From Clostridium lentum (GTDB lineage Bacteria > Bacillota > Clostridia > Clostridiales > Clostridiaceae), in NCBI RefSeq assembly GCF_014287815.1, contig NZ_JACOOQ010000006.1, positions 1 through 64,000 of the forward strand: 64,000 nt of DNA, in the 5' to 3' direction. Every line of letters starts with the position of its first letter. Within the stretch, counting starts at the first letter, position 1. The translations under genes were made by a program, and so were the position numbers. The notes beneath the pieces are model-generated. The model was not told the origin of the DNA and made no database searches. It worked only from the letters and a program-made list of their open reading frames with translations. This document shows, piece after piece, positions 58,476-64,000 of the stretch.

Positions 58476-58571
58476 TCTTCACCCCCATTATATTAAATCA
58501 GAGTAAATTATATCATAAATTATCCTGTCAGTGTCAAGATTCTTGGTTAATTAACAAATTAATCTATATTT

Positions 58572-59003
58572 TTAATTTTGTTGTTCTAACCATTCTATGA
58601 AATCATCAACAATTATGTCAATTTTACTTTTAGTTTTTTCATTCTCTTTTGTATTTTTTGTTATTTTCCCTAAAGTATTCTCTATTTTAGAAATTTGCTT
58701 AATAAAAAAACTTCCTATTGATTTAATTTTTGCTATAAATATATTATTTTTAGTTAACTTTATTTTCTTATTTCCAATTTGAACCTGTACAGTATCCTCT
58801 CCTTTATCTAAATATATCTTTATATTGGCATTATCTTTTATAAACTCTGAAAAATCTTCACCAAATTCCTCATTGATTATTTGATAATTATTAAGTGTAT
58901 TGCCAAATGGAGATAATGCTTCTGTATTTTTGATATTGACTATAATACATCCTACTATAACCATACTAAAAAGAATTATATGAACAATTCCCTTCTTAAG
59001 CAT
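58572..59003 (-). CDS. Small membrane-anchored protein downstream of spoIIP
   Basis: A 143-residue protein with an N-terminal hydrophobic helix (IVHIILFSMVIVGCIIVN) and an extracytoplasmic, Lys- and Glu-rich domain. I do not know the family. AGGGGTG precedes the ATG at 59001-59003, so I dropped 27 residues of the longest frame that have no ribosome-binding site. It begins about 80 bases after the spoIIP stop on the same strand and probably shares its transcript, which suggests a sporulation role. Confidence 0.65.
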   Translation of the reverse strand: MLKKGIVHIILFSMVIVGCIIVNIKNTEALSPFGNTLNNYQIINEEFGEDFSEFIKDNANIKIYLDKGEDTVQVQIGNKKIKLTKNNIFIAKIKSIGSFFIKQISKIENTLGKITKNTKENEKTKSKIDIIVDDFIEWLEQQN

Positions 59004-59084
59004 AAAAATGCACCCCTTATTTTTTACGCAATTATAGCGTTTTAACATTGTAAAGGATGCACATATTTTAAATTCTTTATTCAA

Positions 59085-60188
59085 TTAAGTATAATTTTTT
59101 ATATACTCTGCTATTACCCTAGCTATATATTTAGCTGATAACTTTGCTTCTATAGCAGTATTTGCTATTGATCCATCCTCTAAAAGCAATATATTATTGC
59201 TTAAATTCAAATTAAAAGCGTTTATACCAGAATCATAAACAAAAATATTAGTACTTCTAAGAAGGCTTGGAAATAATCTATTAATAATTTCTATAAGCTT
59301 ATTATCAAGCTGGGTATTACTTGAATAATTGCTACTGTTCCCAGCTACTACAAACATTACCTTAGCAACTGTTTCACCATTAATCTCTGCTGTAACAGCC
59401 TGCCTATTACTGTTTGAATCCCTATGTAGATCTATAATAAGCTTAAAATCTCCATACTGATTTAAATAAGAGCTTACTGTTTCATTAGACCTTCCATAGC
59501 AATCATTATATGAAGTATCGTGTATTGTCTTATCATGAATTACCGCTATGCCATAGCCATCTTGTAATTCCTTAGCAAGAACATCTCCAACACCAACTAC
59601 ATTATAATCATTATTATCTGTATTATAATTATATCCTTCGTCTACATTTCCACCATCATAATAACTTTCATGGGTGTGAGTATGATATATAAGCACCTCT
59701 GGATTAGCTTCGTCTAATGTTTTCTTTAAACTTTCATCATATGCAGGACTTTCTTTAGCTATAGCTTCATTTTCTTCTTCTGTAATCATGGCAACACTAT
59801 TGGAGTTAATTTCATATGGCTGTATACCACTGTTATTATTAGCCACTGCTCCTGTAATAGTTCTATTTATTTGTGCAAACACTGTCAATTCATTACTTAC
59901 AATATCCTCAAATCTTAGATTATATAGTCCTAATGATTGTAAGATAACATTTTTTATACTTAAATTATTTTCCGCATAATCACTGGCATCATAATTTAAC
60001 TCCTCCACCACTGGCATGCAGTAATTCAATAACTGAACATACGCATATGCTCCCCTTTCCCGATAATTATTTAATACCACTATGCATCTTATACAAAAAA
60101 ATACTACTATAATCAATATAACCACTATATCAATGCTTATCCTATTCCGTCCTCTTTTATTTTCACCTCCATGAAAAACATAACTCAT
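59085..60188 (-). CDS. spoIIP: Stage II sporulation protein P
   Basis: SpoIIP is a peptidoglycan amidase/endopeptidase that thins the septum during forespore engulfment with SpoIID and SpoIIM. The 367-residue protein has an N-terminal membrane helix and extracytoplasmic Amidase_3-like catalytic domain. The motifs VLIYHTHTHESY (metal His), FKLIIDLHRDSN and a conserved Glu (NNILLLEDGS) are visible. It lies directly downstream of gpr, the usual order. Confidence 0.93.
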   Translation of the reverse strand: MSYVFHGGENKRGRNRISIDIVVILIIVVFFCIRCIVVLNNYRERGAYAYVQLLNYCMPVVEELNYDASDYAENNLSIKNVILQSLGLYNLRFEDIVSNELTVFAQINRTITGAVANNNSGIQPYEINSNSVAMITEEENEAIAKESPAYDESLKKTLDEANPEVLIYHTHTHESYYDGGNVDEGYNYNTDNNDYNVVGVGDVLAKELQDGYGIAVIHDKTIHDTSYNDCYGRSNETVSSYLNQYGDFKLIIDLHRDSNSNRQAVTAEINGETVAKVMFVVAGNSSNYSSNTQLDNKLIEIINRLFPSLLRSTNIFVYDSGINAFNLNLSNNILLLEDGSIANTAIEAKLSAKYIARVIAEYIKNYT

Positions 60189-60269
60189 TCATAATTCACC
60201 TCACTTATACATTTATATGTTTAAGTGACATACTTATTACAAATTATACTGTTAAATATTTTTCTTATT

Positions 60270-61244
60270 TTAATTTAAAAATTTATTTATTTCCTCCATT
60301 TCCATTTCTGGTTGCACTGCTATATTTATTCCATCAGCTATTATCTTGGCAAGTGATTCAATAATAGTATCTATATCTTTAGGTGTTACAATCAATTCTC
60401 CTACAAAAGGAGTTAATATTTCTCTTATAAGCATTTGCTTTTCATTTTTATCAACTTTTTGTAACATAGAATAAAATTCCTTTCCCCTTTCAACTTTTCC
60501 TACAAGGTCATCAAGCACCATATCAATAGTATCATTAGCTATAGTAGCAGCATCTACAACAGTAGGTACTCCTACAGCTAATACTTTTACTCCTAAACTC
60601 TTTTCATTAATTTGCATTCTGTTATTTCCAACACCTGCTCCTGGAGAAATCCCTGTATCTCCTATTTGAATAGTTCTATTGACACGGTCTAACTTTCTTG
60701 AGCCTAAAGCATCAATACATATAACTAAATCTGGCTTAACTTTTTCAACTACCGCTTTAACAATCTCTCCAGTTTCAATTCCTGTTATGCCTAGTACTCC
60801 TGGTGCCAATGCACAAACTGACCTTACATGACTTTCTAAAGCATCAGGCATAATCTGCTTTATATGTCTTGTTACCATTATCTTTTCAACTACCTTAGGT
60901 CCTAAAGCATCAGGAGTTACATTCCAATTTCCAAGTCCCACTACAAGCACTAATTTTTCTTCAGTAACATCTGCCAATCTCTTAAGGACTTTTCCTACCA
61001 CCATAGATAACTCATTCATACATTCACCATCATAACTTGTAAATTCCGGAAAATCTATGGTAATATAATGCCCTTTTGGTTTTCCTAATTCCTTTCCGGC
61101 TTCATCACTTTCTATAGTTACTGTAGTAACCTTTATATCTCCATCATTCTCCTCATCTACCCTAACTCCGTCAAGTTCTCTCTTATTTTCCTCAGTATAT
61201 GCTTGCTTTGCTTCTATGGCTAAATCTGTACGTATACTTATCAT
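60270..61244 (-). CDS. gpr: Germination protease GPR
   Basis: GPR degrades small acid-soluble proteins when spores germinate. The 324-residue protein starts with a propeptide (MISIRTDLAIEAKQAYTEEN), as in zymogens that are processed late in sporulation. LVLVVGLGNWNVTPDALGPKV and DALGSRKLDRVNRTIQIGDT are characteristic. Also seen are the metal-dependent-like core GISPGAGVGNNR and VPTVVDAATIANDT. GGAGGG precedes the ATG. It heads gpr-spoIIP. Confidence 0.96.
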   Translation of the reverse strand: MISIRTDLAIEAKQAYTEENKRELDGVRVDEENDGDIKVTTVTIESDEAGKELGKPKGHYITIDFPEFTSYDGECMNELSMVVGKVLKRLADVTEEKLVLVVGLGNWNVTPDALGPKVVEKIMVTRHIKQIMPDALESHVRSVCALAPGVLGITGIETGEIVKAVVEKVKPDLVICIDALGSRKLDRVNRTIQIGDTGISPGAGVGNNRMQINEKSLGVKVLAVGVPTVVDAATIANDTIDMVLDDLVGKVERGKEFYSMLQKVDKNEKQMLIREILTPFVGELIVTPKDIDTIIESLAKIIADGINIAVQPEMEMEEINKFLN

Positions 61245-61316
61245 TATTTTCCCTCCTATTTTTACCTTTTTTCACAACTACAAAATTATTTTCCCAAATT
61301 ACTTTTAATTTCATAC

Positions 61317-61345
61317 TTGAACTTCTAAACTTTCAATGATATAAT
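61317..61345 (+). promoter_or_regulatory. Sigma-A promoter of rpsT
   Basis: TTGAAC (61317-61322), 17-base spacer, TATAAT (61340-61345), 82 bases before the rpsT start. The leader holds GCAG/CTGC and CCCT/AGGG arms, the second of which overlaps the ribosome-binding site and could allow S20 autoregulation. Confidence 0.85.
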
Positions 61346-61427
61346 ATGATTTGTTGAAAATGAACTCGTACGCAGATTTCCCCAAAAACTGCAAGAGGCC
61401 CTATAAAAATTTAAGGGGGTGAATTGA

Positions 61428-61691
61428 ATGGCAAACATAAAATCAGCAAAGAAGAGAATTAAAGTTACTGAAACTAAAACTGCTCAAAACAGAATGATAA
61501 AATCAGCTTTAAAAACTGCTATAAAGAACTTTGAAGCTGCAGTAACTGCTAACAACGCTGAAGAAGCTAAAACTTCATTCGTTAAAGCATCTAAGTCTTT
61601 AGACATGGCTGCTCAAAAAGGTGTTGTTCACAAGAACATGGCTGCTAGAAAGAAGTCAAGATTAGCTGCGAAATTAAACGCTATGGCGTAA
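61428..61691 (+). CDS. rpsT: 30S ribosomal protein S20
   Basis: S20 is a helical primary binding protein of 16S rRNA. The 87-residue product reads [20 protein letters not shown], then [19 protein letters not shown], and ends [16 protein letters not shown]. This fits the family fully. AGGGGGTG precedes the ATG. It runs opposite to holA and gpr, in the usual position between them. Confidence 0.98.
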   Translation: MANIKSAKKRIKVTETKTAQNRMIKSALKTAIKNFEAAVTANNAEEAKTSFVKASKSLDMAAQKGVVHKNMAARKKSRLAAKLNAMA

Positions 61692-61700
61692 TCAATAAGG

Positions 61701-61735
61701 AGTCGGTGGTTTTTAATCACCGACTATTTATTTAC
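61701..61735 (+). terminator. Terminator of rpsT
   Basis: AGTCGGTG and CACCGACT form an 8-bp stem followed by ATTTATTT. It lies nine bases after the stop codon. Confidence 0.82.
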
Positions 61736-61737
61736 AT

Positions 61738-61774
61738 AAAAAATCACCTTTATATAAAAAAGGTGATTTTTTAT
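61738..61774. terminator. Bidirectional terminator for rpsT and holA
   Basis: AAAAAATCACCTTT and AAAGGTGATTTTTT form a 14-bp stem between the converging genes, with T-runs on both strands. Confidence 0.88.
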
Positions 61775-61809
61775 ATAGTATTCATTATAAAACACTTTTT
61801 CTCTATATC

Positions 61810-62841
61810 TTACTTAGCCAAGAAAGTCTTAAATAGCATAAGCTCCATTTCTGTAGATTTATCTCCTGTGGATGACTTTAACTTATTTTCTGTATCAACA
61901 CATATTCTAATAAATTGACCTAATTGCTTCAGTGAAAATTTATTAGCTTGATTCATAAGCTTTTCACAAACAAATTGTGGTAACCTATACTTGCTCATAA
62001 AATAATCTACTCTCTTTCCTTTGCTCATATAAATTTTAATTTCATATAACCTTTTAAAATGATTTTCAATGGTAGTTATTATAAGAATATGTTGATCTGC
62101 CTTAAATAATAAATCATCTAGCAAATCTAAAGCCCTATCAACCTTCTTATTAGAAATATACTCTACTAGATCAAAAATATCATCTTCACTTTTATTGGCA
62201 ATAAGCTTATCTATATCTTCTTTTTCAATTTCCCTACCATATGTATAGGCACATAATTTATCTATTTCGCTTTTTATTATATCAAAATTATTTTGTACCT
62301 TTTCCCCAAAATATCTTACTTGTATTTTGCCTATATTTTTTCCATTTTCCTTAAATATATCTTCTATTTTTTTATAATATTTATCCTTCTTTAGTTTATC
62401 ACAATGAACTACCTTAATATATTTATCAAGAGTTCCTAACTTTTTATTTTTTTTAGGAGTATCTCTTTTATCATTAAATAAATAATACATTATTAGCACT
62501 GCATAAGGTGGAAGATTTTTTACATACTCAGAAATTTCTGAATATAATTTTGCTCCCTCTTTATCAGTTTTATCCTTTAAAAAGTTAGCTCTATATACAA
62601 CAATTGCTTTTTTCTCACCAAAAAAAGGCATAGTTTCACATGCATTTTCTATATCATTAAAAGTAGTAGTTAATCCATCTAGTCTTTCATAATTTAAAGT
62701 CATAAATTCATCAGGTACTAACTTCTTTACAAGAATATTAATATTTTCTTTTATAAGTTCTTCATCTAAACCACAAAAAACATATCCCGATCCTATGTCA
62801 CCCTTTTTTAACTCGCTTTCAAAACCATCTATATTAATCAA
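61810..62841 (-). CDS. holA: DNA polymerase III delta subunit
   Basis: The delta subunit of the clamp loader, which opens the sliding clamp. The 343-residue protein has domain I (GYVFCGLDEELIKENINILV), then the linker and the C-terminal helical collar domain, including RLPQFVCEKLMNQANKFSLK. The family is weakly conserved, and its position between comEC and rpsT is the standard one, which strengthens the call. It starts 15 bases after comEC. Confidence 0.93.
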   Translation of the reverse strand: MINIDGFESELKKGDIGSGYVFCGLDEELIKENINILVKKLVPDEFMTLNYERLDGLTTTFNDIENACETMPFFGEKKAIVVYRANFLKDKTDKEGAKLYSEISEYVKNLPPYAVLIMYYLFNDKRDTPKKNKKLGTLDKYIKVVHCDKLKKDKYYKKIEDIFKENGKNIGKIQVRYFGEKVQNNFDIIKSEIDKLCAYTYGREIEKEDIDKLIANKSEDDIFDLVEYISNKKVDRALDLLDDLLFKADQHILIITTIENHFKRLYEIKIYMSKGKRVDYFMSKYRLPQFVCEKLMNQANKFSLKQLGQFIRICVDTENKLKSSTGDKSTEMELMLFKTFLAK

Positions 62842-62856
62842 TAAATTATTACACTC

Positions 62857-64000
62857 CTATCTTCTTGATATTATAATATCCTTTACTATCCATACATCTT
62901 TAATGTCACCTTTTGTAAAATCAATTATTTCATAATTATAATTTATTTTATCATAATTAACTTTAAGTAGACACTGTTCTTTCTCTGTCTTTATTATATA
63001 ATTTTCTCCACTTGGCTTTATATAAACCCCATCTTTTATTAAAAACTTTTTAAAATTATTATCTAACCTTTCTTTAGATAGGGTTATCTTTTCTAACTTA
63101 TCATTATTCGCATCTTCATTATATTGAATAAATGTCCTTTTCCCCTTAAAACTTATTACTATTGCTCCTTCATTATAATACTTAATATTAACTATAGGAC
63201 TATAAACTATAATAGACACATAGATAAATACTATAATTGGGTAATATATAAATCGCTTATATCCCTTTTTATAAAAATAATATGTTATGAGCATGGCAAT
63301 ATAAAAATAAGCAGCTCCATAATATATATAAAATATATCAATTGTGATTTTATCAAAAAAATTCATAATATTATCCATTAAAATTATAATATATTTACTA
63401 ACAAATAAAATATAATTAAAAACCATTGGAATCTTTAAAAATAATATTAGTAAATTACCTAATACTATTATGATGTTAATAAAAGGTATAATTAGTAGAT
63501 TTCCTATGATTGAATTAGCACAAAATTCATTAAAATACATCATTGTTATTGGTAAAATAAAAATTTGTGTTGATAGAGTTATAGCAACTACTTGCCGTAT
63601 TTTAGAAGGAATCTTATAAAACACCCTATTAATCTTCTTATTAAAAAAATTAATTCCAATAATGTTTACAAAAGACAATATAAATCCAATACTAAACAAA
63701 CAATAAGGTTTAACTATTAATATCACTATTCCAGCTAATGATAAGGCAGCCATCATATTATACTGACGTTTAAGCTTTAAAGCTAAGTTAGATATAACAA
63801 TCATTATATATGCCCTTATAGCTGCTTCCTTAGTACCTGAAAATAACATATAAAAAAAAGAAACAATCATTCCTAATAAATTAGATCCAAATAACAGTAC
63901 AATAGAATATACCATTGTAATATGCAATCCCGAAACACATATGGCATGGGATATTCCATAATACTTCATCTTTTCTCTATCATAGCTCTCAATATTATCA
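62857..64000 (-). CDS. comEC: ComEC/Rec2-type DNA uptake channel, C-terminal part (cut by the window edge)
   Basis: The frame stays open to the window edge, so the 5' end lies outside. The core GISHAICVSGLHITMVYSIV is the Competence domain signature, followed by about eight hydrophobic helices and YAAIR-like AAIRAYIMIVISNLA. The last ~125 residues after the final helix (IVNIKYYNEGAIVISFKGKR) lack the metallo-beta-lactamase motif HxHxDH, which most ComEC proteins carry. It is followed by holA, the usual order. Whether it mediates DNA uptake is unknown. Confidence 0.9.
   Translation of the reverse strand, partial: DNIESYDREKMKYYGISHAICVSGLHITMVYSIVLLFGSNLLGMIVSFFYMLFSGTKEAAIRAYIMIVISNLALKLKRQYNMMAALSLAGIVILIVKPYCLFSIGFILSFVNIIGINFFNKKINRVFYKIPSKIRQVVAITLSTQIFILPITMMYFNEFCANSIIGNLLIIPFINIIIVLGNLLILFLKIPMVFNYILFVSKYIIILMDNIMNFFDKITIDIFYIYYGAAYFYIAMLITYYFYKKGYKRFIYYPIIVFIYVSIIVYSPIVNIKYYNEGAIVISFKGKRTFIQYNEDANNDKLEKITLSKERLDNNFKKFLIKDGVYIKPSGENYIIKTEKEQCLLKVNYDKINYNYEIIDFTKGDIKDVWIVKDIIISRR

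Noticed and set aside
1..64000. Search for CRISPR repeats, tRNA genes, integrases, transposases or prophage genes.
   Set aside because: None seen in either strand. The repeats noted are short intergenic hairpins and one repeated A/T segment.

Overview
The window is A+T-rich, spore-former DNA from the Bacillota. It carries gpr, spoIIP, yqfC/yqfD, a CotS-type gene, hrcA-grpE-dnaK-dnaJ with a CIRCE operator, and dnaG-rpoD followed by trmK and a Nif3 gene. This content and order fit Clostridium sensu stricto. The species cannot be fixed from the sequence alone. Almost all of it is chromosomal core. I see no prophage, insertion sequence, integrase, CRISPR array or tRNA gene.

Layout. 1-1000: rpmI-rplT behind their own promoter and a leader with an attenuator, with no infC beside them. 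1066-5170: an accessory patch with a decayed GH63-type sortase-anchored glycosidase, a YesL-like membrane protein, and a glycosyltransferase-like gene preceded by a 63-residue Cys-containing peptide. 5175-9000: an atypical PRPP synthetase, an AI-2E-family exporter and acetate kinase. 9123-19720: a surface and membrane block with a TPR protein, an LPXTG/Big2 wall protein, a secreted heptad-repeat protein paired with an MMPL transporter (a palindrome lies inside its promoter), a ClC antiporter and a pentapeptide-repeat protein. 20671-21079: RNase P RNA. 21416-27199: the macromolecular-synthesis cluster dgt, dnaG, rpoD, trmK and nif3-like. 28459-31957: ccpN-like repressor upstream of pyruvate phosphate dikinase.

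32149-39304 is a long minus-strand cluster: yqfC, yqfD, pgpH, ybeY, dgkA-PAP2 fusion, era, recO and a DUF4342 protein. It combines sporulation, c-di-AMP turnover, lipid-carrier recycling and ribosome maturation. 39529-45795 holds rpsU, a small unannotated ORF, hinT, mtaB-rsmE-prmA, an O-antigen-ligase-like protein and trmB. 45969-47519 is a sirohaem-type reductase. 48446-53302 is the HrcA-controlled chaperone operon, and hemW, an MFS transporter and an L25-like gene follow. 56643-64000 holds lepA, spoIIP with a small partner, gpr, rpsT, holA and the 3' part of comEC, which seems to lack the usual C-terminal metallo-beta-lactamase domain.

The window is mainly housekeeping. The best leads are small: the peptide/glycosyltransferase pair, the hairpin between the Shine-Dalgarno and start codon of lepA, the operator-in-spacer promoter of the MMPL operon, the small ORF downstream of rpsU, and the decayed glycosidase. 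Several starts were moved from the longest ORF to a downstream codon because the upstream start overlaps the Shine-Dalgarno.
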